8,587 nt of DNA from an uncultured Hyphomicrobiales bacterium (GCA_903903935.1 CAIVAX010000483.1:1-8587), one strand, 5' to 3'. Shown: positions 1 to 6,518, counted from the first letter of the stretch. Program-made: numbers and translations. Notes: a model not told the origin generated them from the letters alone.

Positions 1-1
1 A

Positions 2-1234
2 GGCTACCAATGGATTAATTCATCTTTAGCGCCTACACGTTTACCTAGCCATGACTTCCGCATTGAGATTGGCGGCAAGGATTGCACAAAAAAATACTCG
101 GCTAGCATTTTTAATATTTCAGCAATGAGTTTTGGCTCCCTGAGTGCCAATGCCATTCGCGCGCTCAATCGCGGTGCGAAATTGGGGGGATTTGCGCATG
201 ATACGGGTGAAGGGTCGATCAGCCCCTATCATCGCGAACAGGGCGGTGATCTCATCTGGGAATTAGGCTCAGGCTATTTTGGCTGTCGCAATCCAGACGG
301 CACGTTTAGTCCAGAGCGCTTTGCCCAACAGGCCCGCACGGAACAAGTGCGTATGATCGAGATCAAGCTCTCGCAGGGCGCCAAGCCCGGTCATGGCGGC
401 GTCTTGCCAGGGCCCAAGGTGACGCGGGAGATTGCCATAACTCGCGGCGTGCCTGTGGGTGTGGATTGCGTGTCGCCGGCAGGTCATTCGGCCTTTTCTA
501 CGCCCGTTGAGCTGATGCATTTCATTGCGCGTCTGCGCGAACTCAGCGATGGCAAGCCGATTGGCTTCAAATTATGCATTGGGCACAAGAGTGAATTTAT
601 GGGCCTGTGCAAAGCCATGATCGAGACGGGCATTCTGCCCGACTTCATCGTCATTGATGGCAGTGAAGGGGGCACAGGTGCAGCCCCGTTGGAATTTACC
701 GATCATATTGGCACGCCTTTGCGTGAAGGTCTGACCTTTGCGCATAATTGTCTGACCGGCGCAGGCTTGCGCGACAAGATCAAGCTGGGGGCCAGCGGGC
801 GGATTGCGTCTGCCTTTGATATGGCGCGTGTGCTGGCGCTGGGTGCTGATTGGTGCAATGTGGCACGCGGCTTTATGTTCGCTCTGGGCTGTGTGCAATC
901 CTTATCCTGCCATAATGATAAATGCCCCACAGGTGTCGCAACGCAAGATCCGCTGCGCCAGTTGGCTTTAGATGTCGAGGATAAGTCAAAGCGTGTGCAT
1001 AATTTTCACGATCGCACTTTGATGGCGCTGGCTGAAATCGTTGAGGCTGCAGGGCTTCGTCATCCGCAGGAGTTTGAGCCCGACCATATCTTCAGGCGCG
1101 TTTCACCCCTTGAGGTGAAGAGTTTTGCGGAGGTCTATCCGCAAATTCCAGCTGAAAGTCTGCTGCATGGCTCAGCGCCTGAGTCGTATCAGGCGCTTTG
1201 GAGACGGGCTCTTGCTGATCGGTTGGTGGTGTGA
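2..1234 (+). CDS. FMN-binding glutamate synthase family protein, 5' partial
   Basis: The reading frame is open from base 2, well upstream of the first ATG at 125, and the residues before that ATG (..IFNISAMSFGSLS) belong to the conserved FMN-barrel core, so the gene is cut by the window edge and does not start at 125. About 410 residues are visible. They carry the family's hallmarks in order: MSFGSLS, a TGEGS loop, GDLIWELGSGYFGCR, KLSQGAKPGHGG, an IDGSEGGTGAAP phosphate-binding stretch, GASGRI and then CVQSLSCHNDKCPTGVATQ. In the last the C-x5-C-x4-C spacing (first Cys codon at 890) matches the 3Fe-4S ligands of glutamate synthase. Family members of this stand-alone type (COG0069) are usually a little over 500 residues, so roughly 120 N-terminal residues are missing. 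They lack the glutaminase domain of GltB, so the physiological substrate is uncertain. It is probably a cytosolic flavin redox enzyme. It converges on the YkgJ-type gene with only 34 bp between stops. Confidence 0.93.
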   Translation, partial: GYQWINSSLAPTRLPSHDFRIEIGGKDCTKKYSASIFNISAMSFGSLSANAIRALNRGAKLGGFAHDTGEGSISPYHREQGGDLIWELGSGYFGCRNPDGTFSPERFAQQARTEQVRMIEIKLSQGAKPGHGGVLPGPKVTREIAITRGVPVGVDCVSPAGHSAFSTPVELMHFIARLRELSDGKPIGFKLCIGHKSEFMGLCKAMIETGILPDFIVIDGSEGGTGAAPLEFTDHIGTPLREGLTFAHNCLTGAGLRDKIKLGASGRIASAFDMARVLALGADWCNVARGFMFALGCVQSLSCHNDKCPTGVATQDPLRQLALDVEDKSKRVHNFHDRTLMALAEIVEAAGLRHPQEFEPDHIFRRVSPLEVKSFAEVYPQIPAESLLHGSAPESYQALWRRALADRLVV

Positions 1235-1250
1235 GCTGTCCGCTCATCAA

Positions 1251-1275
1251 GGCTTGAAGCTATCAGCTTCAAGCC
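1251..1275. terminator. Perfect hairpin between convergent genes
   Basis: GGCTTGAAGCT (1251-1261) and AGCTTCAAGCC (1265-1275) form a perfect 11-bp stem with a 3-base loop between the stop of the glutamate-synthase-like gene (1234) and the stop of the convergent YkgJ-type gene, whose stop codon (1269-1271) lies in the right arm. No T-run follows on either strand, so it is not a textbook intrinsic terminator. A shared transcript-end or 3'-protecting hairpin is the likeliest role. Confidence 0.55.
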
Positions 1276-1682
1276 CAGGGAGCCCATTCGCCATTAGGAT
1301 AGATGCGCCATGACTTAACGCCTGATTTGGCGATGACCGTGGCGCCTTCCTTGGCCTTGGCGACAAGAAATTTAAACATGAGCGGATGGCGCCAGGCAAA
1401 AGGCGTCGAAGGATCAACGACGGCCTGATATTCATCGGCTTCGGAATCATCAATCAATATAGTGCCCACTTTATCGGGACGCAGGCTTTGCGGGATGGAG
1501 CGCTCCATCATCCAGTCGCATTCAAAGTCCTGACAGACCTGAGGGCGCTGCTCATAGATTTTGCAGCCCTTCTTGAGATCGCAATTGGTGCATAAAATGC
1601 CGGCATCCTTGTTGAAATGGTCAATGACCAAGGATTTGCAGCACATGGTGCACGGACCACACGATTTTCCAAGAACCCCCAT
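1269..1682 (-). CDS. YkgJ-family cysteine cluster protein
   Basis: This is a 137-residue protein with the CxxCxxCC signature of the YkgJ family (Cys8, 11, 14, 15), followed by Cys31, Cys34 and Cys40 and an RPxxCxxFxC stretch (Cys50, Cys55). The cysteine pattern suggests that it binds zinc or an iron-sulfur cluster, which is the usual description of the family; no reaction is established. The C-terminal half has no recognisable domain. There is no signal peptide or membrane segment, so it is probably cytosolic. The ATG at 1680-1682 is preceded on the minus strand by GGTGAG at a suitable distance (about 1688-1693), which supports this start. It appears to be monocistronic, divergent from the NTF2-like gene and convergent with the glutamate-synthase-like gene. 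The family is clear, the function unknown. Confidence 0.9.
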   Translation of the reverse strand: MGVLGKSCGPCTMCCKSLVIDHFNKDAGILCTNCDLKKGCKIYEQRPQVCQDFECDWMMERSIPQSLRPDKVGTILIDDSEADEYQAVVDPSTPFAWRHPLMFKFLVAKAKEGATVIAKSGVKSWRIYPNGEWAPWA

Positions 1683-1902
1683 GAAAACTCACCATTTTCA
1701 GAATCGCGCCCAGATGGCTAATCCCCTCCTACACCGAACGAGGGCGAAGGCCAATCCCATCTTGGTCCAGATGTCTTTGTTTCCCATTTTGGGCAGAAAT
1801 CTTGGCTTGTTGCAAGCTCTCCCTCTGGCGCAAGGGCAAAGCTGGCGTTAAAGAACGGCCCCAGATTATGATGAGCGTGCAAGACCTAAAGCGAGGCCCC
1901 GA
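1683..1902. other. Divergent intergenic region, nothing firm
   Basis: These 220 bp separate the divergent YkgJ-type and NTF2-like genes and should hold both promoters. I see only weak elements: GCTTG-TTG-CAAGC (1805-1817), a short dyad with 5-bp arms, and a TTATGAT-like string near 1865 without a convincing -35 partner. A plus-strand frame running through here (1561-1851) lies mostly antisense to the YkgJ-type gene and resembles no protein I know. I call no promoter. Confidence 0.5.
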
Positions 1903-2508
1903 ATGGATACGTATCTGCTGGATCGTTATGCCCTCAGGCAATTGGTCGAGAATTGGGTGATCTGGCGTGATGCCGGCTTCTGGGACAAATTCCGCACCCT
2001 CTGGCATGAGGATGGCCGGATGATGGCGACCTGGACGCAAGGCAGCGTCGATGAATTCATTGCCATGAGTAAAGAGGGCTGGGCAAAGGGCGTCAGCATT
2101 TTGCATTTTCTGGGCGCTCACACTGTCGAAATCAATGGCTCAAGGGCTGTGGCGCAGACCAAAATGACCATTTCACAAAGGGCCAAAGTGCATGATGTCA
2201 CTGTGGACGTTGTGTGCACGGGGCGGTTTTATGATTTCATCGAATTTCGCAATGGCAAATGGGGCTTGGTGCTGCGCCAACCGATCTATGAAAAGGATCG
2301 GATGGATCCGGTTGATCCTGCAGCACGGCTGGAATTGAAGGCCGAGCAATTAGAGCGCTTCCCCATTGGTTATCGTCACCTTGCTTATCTGCAGACGGAG
2401 ATTGGTTATCAGGTCAAAACCGATATTCCGGGTTTGACCGGTCCAGAGGTCGAGGCGCTTTATGCCAGCGGTGCCAAATGGCTCGCCGGGCAAGGCCTTG
2501 ATCGATAA
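1903..2508 (+). CDS. NTF2-like (SnoaL/scytalone dehydratase type) protein
   Basis: This 201-residue protein begins with the helix-rich pattern typical of the SnoaL-like NTF2 fold (LVENWVIWRDAGFWDKFRTLWHEDG, residues 15-38 approximately; key Asp23, Asp28, His35). A central HFLGAH stretch (His68, His73) follows, then strands such as VAQTKMTI and VVCTGRFYDFIE and a WGLVLRQPIYEKD stretch. These conical-barrel proteins include dehydratases, isomerases and polyketide cyclases, and Asp/His residues in these positions often line the pocket. No specific reaction can be assigned. The C-terminal 70 residues go beyond the minimal fold of about 130. No signal peptide or membrane segment is seen. The ATG at 1903 has GAGG about 6 bases upstream, and no other start exists before the upstream in-frame stop. 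Its stop codon lies in a 17-bp tandem repeat at the junction with the convergent CoA-binding gene. Confidence 0.82.
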   Translation: MDTYLLDRYALRQLVENWVIWRDAGFWDKFRTLWHEDGRMMATWTQGSVDEFIAMSKEGWAKGVSILHFLGAHTVEINGSRAVAQTKMTISQRAKVHDVTVDVVCTGRFYDFIEFRNGKWGLVLRQPIYEKDRMDPVDPAARLELKAEQLERFPIGYRHLAYLQTEIGYQVKTDIPGLTGPEVEALYASGAKWLAGQGLDR

Positions 2509-2547
2509 TTGGGCTTGATCGTTAATTGGCCTTGATCGCTAAACCTT
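2497..2547. repeat. 17-bp tandem repeat at convergent gene ends
   Basis: Three consecutive 17-base units start at 2497, 2514 and 2531: CTTGATCGATAATTGGG, CTTGATCGTTAATTGGC and CTTGATCGCTAAACCTT. The first two differ at two positions and the third keeps CTTGATCG and TAA. The block contains the TAA of the NTF2-like gene (2506-2508) and the stop of the CoA-binding gene (2539-2541, minus strand). It looks like a local tandem duplication; no terminator-like structure is evident. Confidence 0.8.
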
Positions 2548-2976
2548 GCGCAGTTTTAGGCGCGGAATTTCAATCGCTGGGCAGCGGTCCATAATCACTT
2601 CAATCCCTTTGGCGCGCGCCTGTTCTGCGGCCTCAGGGTTGATCACACCCAATTGCATCCAGATGACTTTGGGCAAAGGATCAAGCGCCAGAGCGTCCGC
2701 CACAACTTGTGCAGCATCATTGGAATTGCGGAACACATCAACCATGTCGATCGCAGCAGGCACATCCTTCAGGCTGGCATAGACCTGCATACCTACAATT
2801 TTTTGACCAGCGAGTCCGGGATTAATACCAAAAGTCTGATAGCTCTGCCGGGTCAGAAAGCCCCCCACATGATGCGAGGCGCGGGTTGGATTGTTGGACA
2901 GGCCAACAATGGCAATGGTTTTGGTCTGCGTTAAAATGCGGCGCAGGCTATCATCCGAATAAATTTCACGTGTCAT
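2539..2976 (-). CDS. CoA-binding domain protein (YccU/COG1832 type)
   Basis: This is a 145-residue single-domain Rossmann-fold protein of the CoA-binding family (COG1832). The nucleotide-binding start is IAIVGLSNNPTRASHHVGGFL at residues 21-41. A DMVDVFRNS strand and KVIWMQLGVINPEA follow, and the C-terminal motif MDRCPAIEIPRL is near-invariant in the family. The fold resembles the CoA-binding domain of succinyl-CoA synthetase without its ligase parts. Stand-alone members are thought to bind CoA or a related ligand, but their physiological role is not established. Its ATG (2974-2976) lies 11 bp inside the end of msrQ on the same strand, with only a weak GAAAG upstream, so it is probably translated by coupling to msrQ. 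Length is normal and the protein should be cytosolic. Confidence 0.92.
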   Translation of the reverse strand: MTREIYSDDSLRRILTQTKTIAIVGLSNNPTRASHHVGGFLTRQSYQTFGINPGLAGQKIVGMQVYASLKDVPAAIDMVDVFRNSNDAAQVVADALALDPLPKVIWMQLGVINPEAAEQARAKGIEVIMDRCPAIEIPRLKLRKV

Positions 2977-3781
2977 GACTTGGGCTTTCTATCGATTGAG
3001 ATTTTGAACCGAGACGAACACTTATTGCGGCAATCACCAATCCCAAGGCCCAGACAATCCAGATCGAAGAGGGACCTTCGGTAAAATCAAATAAATCACT
3101 CCACACCTCTTGCGCAGGTATGTTCTTGTGCAGATTCTGCCAGAGAATTTCAAAAGCTCCGGTAAATAATCCTGCAAGACTGGCCAAAATTAGCATGGGG
3201 ATGAGCCGTGCTTGCCCATTCCAAGATTTCACAACGCGCCAGCCATAAGTCCAGAACAAACAGCCTGCGAATAAAAACTGGGCGCTGAAGGAGCCTGGCG
3301 AGAGCAGGAAATGCACCAAGGCCAAAAGCGTCAAGAGACCATTGAGGCGATGCAGGCGATGCCAATGGGCCGCGCCTAATTTTTTCACCATAAGATCATG
3401 CGAGGTGAGGCCAAGCGCGATAAGACCAAACAGGGATAGGCTGGCGATGATCAAGGACGGGCGCCTGAGAACATCCCCTGCGATTGCGGCCCATTCCCAT
3501 TTGCGCAGCATGACATAGCAGATGAGATGAATGAGCGAATAGATCAGCCCCGCAACTCCCAGAATGCGACGACCATCGATGAGACGCGGCCAGCGTAGAA
3601 TCTGCGCGATGGGGCTAAGAGCAAAGGTGAGGATGAGCAGGGCGGTCGCCCAGACACCTGTCCAATAGACCAAGGATTGCAGCGGGATCATGCCCATTTG
3701 ACCGGTCACAAGATCATAGATCATCGACAGGCCGGGCAGGACGGCCAATCCATAAGCAGCGGCTTTCATTTTGGTCATCAT
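2966..3781 (-). CDS. msrQ: MsrQ-type haem-binding membrane subunit of sulfoxide reductase
   Basis: MsrQ (YedZ) is an inner-membrane b-type haem protein that passes electrons to the periplasmic methionine sulfoxide reductase MsrP. This 271-residue protein belongs to the ferric-reductase-like transmembrane family. Hydrophobic segments lie at about 8-24, 36-62, 73-92, 108-126, 146-162, 168-182, 192-210 and 240-257. His85 (in IYSLIHLICYV), His144 and His157 (in HWHRLHRLNGLLTLLALVHFLL) fall at nearly the same spacings as the haem histidines His91, His151 and His164 of E. coli MsrQ. It is about 60 residues longer than E. coli MsrQ (211), the surplus being an extra C-terminal loop and a further membrane segment. 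No msrP gene is in the window; in E. coli it lies next to msrQ. Two adjacent ATGs (3779-3781 and 3776-3778) follow a GGGAGGG about 12 bases upstream. It overlaps the CoA-binding gene and probably forms an operon with it. Confidence 0.88.
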   Translation of the reverse strand: MMTKMKAAAYGLAVLPGLSMIYDLVTGQMGMIPLQSLVYWTGVWATALLILTFALSPIAQILRWPRLIDGRRILGVAGLIYSLIHLICYVMLRKWEWAAIAGDVLRRPSLIIASLSLFGLIALGLTSHDLMVKKLGAAHWHRLHRLNGLLTLLALVHFLLSPGSFSAQFLFAGCLFWTYGWRVVKSWNGQARLIPMLILASLAGLFTGAFEILWQNLHKNIPAQEVWSDLFDFTEGPSSIWIVWALGLVIAAISVRLGSKSQSIESPSHDT

Positions 3782-3813
3782 CAGCTCTGTTCGCCCTCCC
3801 GATAGGTGCGAGC

Positions 3814-3833
3814 GATCAGCAGGCAGGCTGATC
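3814..3833. promoter_or_regulatory. Inverted repeat between divergent msrQ and thioesterase genes
   Basis: GATCAGC (3814-3820) and GCTGATC (3827-3833) form a perfect 7-bp dyad with a 6-base spacer, 33 bases upstream of the msrQ start. It could be an operator or an mRNA leader hairpin. No regulator is encoded nearby and no T-run follows. Confidence 0.4.
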
Positions 3834-3926
3834 TTACTCCTTGGCTAAAGACTACACTTATCACTGGACCGCAGCTAGGATCAGGTTCAATTTGTGTGGC
3901 AGTTTTACAGTTGGGGCCTCTCCTTG

Positions 3927-4391
3927 ATGATGCAGCTTGATGAGGTCAATGCTTTCCTCACGCGCCATTTTCCGCAAATCGGGCCGGGACGCGAGTTCAT
4001 TGTTGAAGCTCTAGGGCCGATGTCGGCGCGTTTGCGCCTCGCACCCGGCCAGCAGCATTTGCGCCCGGGCGGCACGGTCTCTGGGCCTGCCATGTTTGCT
4101 CTGGCGGATGTGGCCATCTATTTGGCCATTCTTGGCCAATTGGGCGTTGGAGACGATGCGGAGCAAGCGCATCTCTCGCCGGGCTCTCTGACAGTGACAA
4201 CCAATCTGAATATTAATTTTCTGCGCAAGCCTGAGCCGACGGATCTGATTGCTGAGGCCAAATTGATGAAGCTGGGCCGTCAGCTCGCTGTGGGAGAGGC
4301 CTGGCTGTATTCGATCGGCAGCGAGGCGCCTGTCGCACATGCTGTGGCGACTTATTCTATTCCGCCCGATATGTCTGCGCGCGCGCGTTAA
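3927..4391 (+). CDS. PaaI-family hotdog-fold thioesterase
   Basis: This is a 154-residue hotdog-fold acyl-CoA thioesterase of the PaaI/COG2050 type, a cytosolic enzyme that hydrolyses acyl- or aryl-CoA thioesters; its actual substrate is unknown. The central motif RPGGTVSGPAMFALADVAIY (residues 46-65) places Asp61 where PaaI-type enzymes have their catalytic acid. TTNLNINFLRKP and the last strands complete the single domain. The His seen in many homologues in the 'G-x-HGG' position is Ser52-Gly53-Pro54 here, a variant I associate with alphaproteobacterial members. The frame can be extended to a GTG at 3894, but ATG at 3927 (with a second ATG at 3930) follows GGGG at 3913-3916 and gives the usual length, so I chose it. 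It is divergent from msrQ, and the Mur ligase gene follows 76 bp downstream, possibly in the same transcript. Confidence 0.9.
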   Translation: MMQLDEVNAFLTRHFPQIGPGREFIVEALGPMSARLRLAPGQQHLRPGGTVSGPAMFALADVAIYLAILGQLGVGDDAEQAHLSPGSLTVTTNLNINFLRKPEPTDLIAEAKLMKLGRQLAVGEAWLYSIGSEAPVAHAVATYSIPPDMSARAR

Positions 4392-4467
4392 GATCTTTCG
4401 GCGCCTGATTTTGTATGATGCAGGCTGAAGATCCGGCTTTGTGATTCGCGGCCGGGGCGGAGGTTTG

Positions 4468-5889
4468 ATGTCCGGGTTTCCTTATCGCAAGGCGCATTTC
4501 ATTGGCATTGGCGGTGTTGGCATGAGTGCCACGGCCAAATTGCTGCGCGAGTCGGGCGTGCGGGTGACAGGATCTGATGAAAACGTCTATCCGCCCATTT
4601 CCTATGTGCTGCGTGATGAGGGCCTCAATTATACGACGCCTTACCTTGCTGAAAATGTGCCGGCCGATGTGGATCTGGTTGTCATCGGCAAAAATGCCAA
4701 ACTTGTTCCTGAGAGCAATGCCGAAGTTGCGGCCGCCTTTGCCTCGGGCGCAAAAATCCTCTCCTTTGCTGATGTGCTGGCTTTGCTGGCCAAGGATAAG
4801 CAGACGATTGTTGTGGCCGGATCTTTCGGCAAGACCACAAGTGTTTCTTTGATGGCGCATGCTCTTCTTGAAGCGGGTGTGGATCCGAGCTTTATGATTG
4901 GTGCGGCGCCGCTCTCGCCGCCAAGCGCTGCGCATATCGGCAAGGGTGATTATTTCCTTGTCGAGGGGGATGAATATCCCGCCTCCAATAGCGATGATCG
5001 ATCCAAATTTTTGCTCTATTCGCCAGCGCATCTGCTGCTCACGCCTTTGGCGCATGATCATGTGAATGTGTTTCCCACCATTGAGTCTTATCTCGCGCCC
5101 TTTGCGCAAGTGCTGGCCAATGTTCCTGCAGAAGGATTGGTCTTTGCCAGTTTGAGCGGTGAATTGAGTGCGCGCTTTTTGGCGCAGGTCACAAGGCCCA
5201 TCGTTACTTATGGCATTGATCAGGGGCACTGGCAGGCGGCAGAGATTGTCTGGGGCGAGCGCACGCATTTCACTTTGCGCCACGCGGGCAAGGACATTGT
5301 GCGGATCGAGACGGGCCAATTGGGCCTGCATAATATTGAGAATATGGTCGGGGTTGGTGCCTTTCTGATCAGTCTGGGGCTTATCAGCCCGGCTCACTTT
5401 GCCAGCGCTATGGCCTCTTTCAAAGGGATACGGCGTCGGCTTGATCGCAAATCCGACAAGACCTCGATTGCCTTTTTTGAAGGCTTTGGCTCCTCCTATG
5501 ACAAAGCGCGCAGTGCCATTGCCGCTCTGCGCCAGCATTTTGCGCAGCGCCGTCTGATTGTCATTTTCGAGCCCCATACCTTCAGCTGGCGCAATCGCGC
5601 GACGCTGCATTGGTATGATGATGTCTTTGCTGATGTGGACCATAGCTTTGTCTGGGAGCCGGCGGCTCAGGGGGCAGGGACCCATGAGCAAGTCGATCAG
5701 GCGGAAATTGTGGCCCGTATTGCAGCCTCAGGGGCAAAGGTGACGGCCTTGTCGGGATCGGCGGATTGTGTGGCTGAGATTGGCGCCTTTTTGCGGCCCG
5801 ATGATGCTGTTTTGTTCCTGACCTCCGGCAATTTGGGCGGGTTGATCGAAGATTTGCCGCTTTTTGCTGAGAGACACTTTCCGATTTAG
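4468..5889 (+). CDS. mpl: Mpl-like Mur ligase (UDP-MurNAc:tripeptide ligase family), divergent
   Basis: Mpl joins UDP-N-acetylmuramate to the tripeptide L-Ala-D-Glu-meso-Dap released from old peptidoglycan, using ATP, in the cytosolic cell-wall recycling pathway. This 473-residue protein shows the Mur-ligase layout. The N-terminal Rossmann motif is GIGGVGMSA (13-21), the P-loop GSFGKTTS (118-125), and EGDEY lies at 166-170. These are followed by RSKFLLYSPAH, HDHVNVF (196-202), the Mpl-like DQGHWQA (251-257), GLHNIEN (286-292) and RRRLDRK (322-328). FEPHTFSWRN is at 367-376. Two sites are atypical. The P-loop has Ser-Phe where Mpl and MurC have Thr-His, and the usual DFAHHP segment of the third domain reads EGFGSSYDK (338-346). 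The ligase fold is certain; the exact substrate is less so. The frame opens at GTG 4441, but ATG 4468 has GGAGG at 4459-4463 just upstream. An intrinsic terminator overlaps the stop codon. Confidence 0.82.
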   Translation: MSGFPYRKAHFIGIGGVGMSATAKLLRESGVRVTGSDENVYPPISYVLRDEGLNYTTPYLAENVPADVDLVVIGKNAKLVPESNAEVAAAFASGAKILSFADVLALLAKDKQTIVVAGSFGKTTSVSLMAHALLEAGVDPSFMIGAAPLSPPSAAHIGKGDYFLVEGDEYPASNSDDRSKFLLYSPAHLLLTPLAHDHVNVFPTIESYLAPFAQVLANVPAEGLVFASLSGELSARFLAQVTRPIVTYGIDQGHWQAAEIVWGERTHFTLRHAGKDIVRIETGQLGLHNIENMVGVGAFLISLGLISPAHFASAMASFKGIRRRLDRKSDKTSIAFFEGFGSSYDKARSAIAALRQHFAQRRLIVIFEPHTFSWRNRATLHWYDDVFADVDHSFVWEPAAQGAGTHEQVDQAEIVARIAASGAKVTALSGSADCVAEIGAFLRPDDAVLFLTSGNLGGLIEDLPLFAERHFPI

Positions 5890-5938
5890 TGGTATTATAA
5901 TACCATATTGAAAATCATCACTGAAATCGGGCTTTTTT
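5881..5938 (+). terminator. Intrinsic terminator of the Mur ligase gene with nested palindrome
   Basis: CCGATTTAGTG (5881-5891) pairs with CACT-G-AAATCGG (5919-5930), an 11-bp stem with one bulged G, and is followed by GC and TTTTTT (5933-5938). The left arm includes the stop codon at 5887-5889. The loop holds most of a perfect 16-bp palindrome, TGGTATTATAATACCA (5890-5905). Stem and T-run together support Rho-independent termination before the rplM promoter. Confidence 0.7.
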
Positions 5939-5961
5939 GGCGTTTCTGAGAAGAGCTGGTC

Positions 5962-5990
5962 TTGACGATGAAGCCAGCGCCTCGTATAAG
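5962..5990 (+). promoter_or_regulatory. Sigma-70-type promoter of rplM-rpsI
   Basis: TTGACG (5962-5967) and TATAAG (5985-5990) are separated by exactly 17 bases and lie 58 bases before the rplM ATG, downstream of the preceding gene's terminator. Each hexamer differs from consensus at one position. Transcription would begin near 5997, giving a leader of about 50 bases. Confidence 0.75.
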
Positions 5991-6003
5991 CGCGCCATCT
6001 CAA

Positions 6004-6033
6004 CCGGTCAGCATTGCGCTGGCCGGAGTTTTT
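6004..6033 (+). promoter_or_regulatory. Hairpin plus U-run in the rplM 5' leader
   Basis: CCGGTCAGC (6004-6012) and GCTGGCCGG (6018-6026) form a 9-bp stem with one G-U pair and a 5-base loop, followed by AG and TTTTT (6029-6033). It lies between the predicted start of transcription (about 5997) and the rplM ribosome-binding site (GGGA, 6037-6040). The shape is that of an intrinsic terminator in a leader, so it may be an attenuator or an L13 autoregulation site. This is inference from structure only. Confidence 0.5.
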
Positions 6034-6047
6034 ATCGGGAAAATCTC

Positions 6048-6518
6048 ATGTTCGGCCATACACATTCTACCAAAGGGGCTGAGGTCGAGAAGAAATGGAT
6101 CCTGATTGACGCCAAGGGCCTTGTTGTGGGCCGTCTGGCAACGATCGTGGCCATGCATCTTCGCGGCAAGCACAAGCCCAGCTTCACGCCCCATGTCGAT
6201 GACGGCGACAATATTATCATCGTCAATGCGGACAAAGTGGTGCTGACCGGTCGCAAGCTCGACCAGAAAATGTATTACCACCATTCCGGCTTTATCGGTG
6301 GCATTAAGGAACGTTCGGCCAAGTTCATTCTTGAAGGCCGCTTCCCTGAGCGCATCGTTGAAAAGGCTGTGGAGCGTATGTTGCCGCGCGGGCCTCTGGG
6401 CCGCAAGCAGCTTGGCAATCTGCGTGTCTATAAGGGCGCAGACCATCCCCATGCCGCCCAAAATCCGGTGACGCTTGATGTCGCCAGTCTCAATCGTAAA
6501 AACTCCAGGAGCGCCTGA
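6048..6518 (+). CDS. rplM: 50S ribosomal protein L13
   Basis: L13 is an early-assembling protein of the large ribosomal subunit that binds 23S rRNA. The 156-residue product has the complete alphaproteobacterial sequence: [20 protein letters not shown] near the start, [45 protein letters not shown] and the signature around [18 protein letters not shown] followed by [12 protein letters not shown]. The first ten residues ([10 protein letters not shown]) depart from the more usual MKTYSAKPA-like start, but the length is normal. The frame is open upstream to 5937, yet a promoter and leader hairpin lie in that stretch, so ATG 6048, with GGGA 7 bases upstream, is the start. It is co-transcribed with rpsI, which starts 2 bases after its stop codon. 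Confidence 0.98.
   Translation: MFGHTHSTKGAEVEKKWILIDAKGLVVGRLATIVAMHLRGKHKPSFTPHVDDGDNIIIVNADKVVLTGRKLDQKMYYHHSGFIGGIKERSAKFILEGRFPERIVEKAVERMLPRGPLGRKQLGNLRVYKGADHPHAAQNPVTLDVASLNRKNSRSA

Noticed and set aside
1561..1851. 96-residue plus-strand frame
   Set aside because: Its first part is antisense to the YkgJ-type gene and the rest is the divergent intergenic region. It shows no recognisable motif.
3868..3890. Minus-strand TGAACCTGATC string resembling part of a TPP riboswitch upstream of msrQ
   Set aside because: The CTGAGA box and the GCG-x-AGGGA segment that complete the thi-box are absent in the expected places, and msrQ has no link to thiamine. A covariance search with the TPP model (RF00059) over 3782-3926 on the minus strand would settle it; a significant hit would reverse this view.
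4392..4433. Nested short arms (GATCTT/AAGATC and GCCTG/CAGGC) between the thioesterase and Mur ligase genes
   Set aside because: The arms are only 5-6 bp with a long asymmetric interior and no T-run, which is too weak to call a terminator or riboswitch.
4357..5691. 444-residue open frame on the minus strand
   Set aside because: It lies entirely antisense to the end of the thioesterase gene and to the Mur ligase gene, both with clear family motifs. Its product is His/Arg-rich and resembles no family I know.
5937..6047. N-terminal extension of L13 from an upstream in-frame start
   Set aside because: The stretch contains a TTGACG-N17-TATAAG promoter and a leader hairpin, and L13 homologues begin close to the ATG at 6048.
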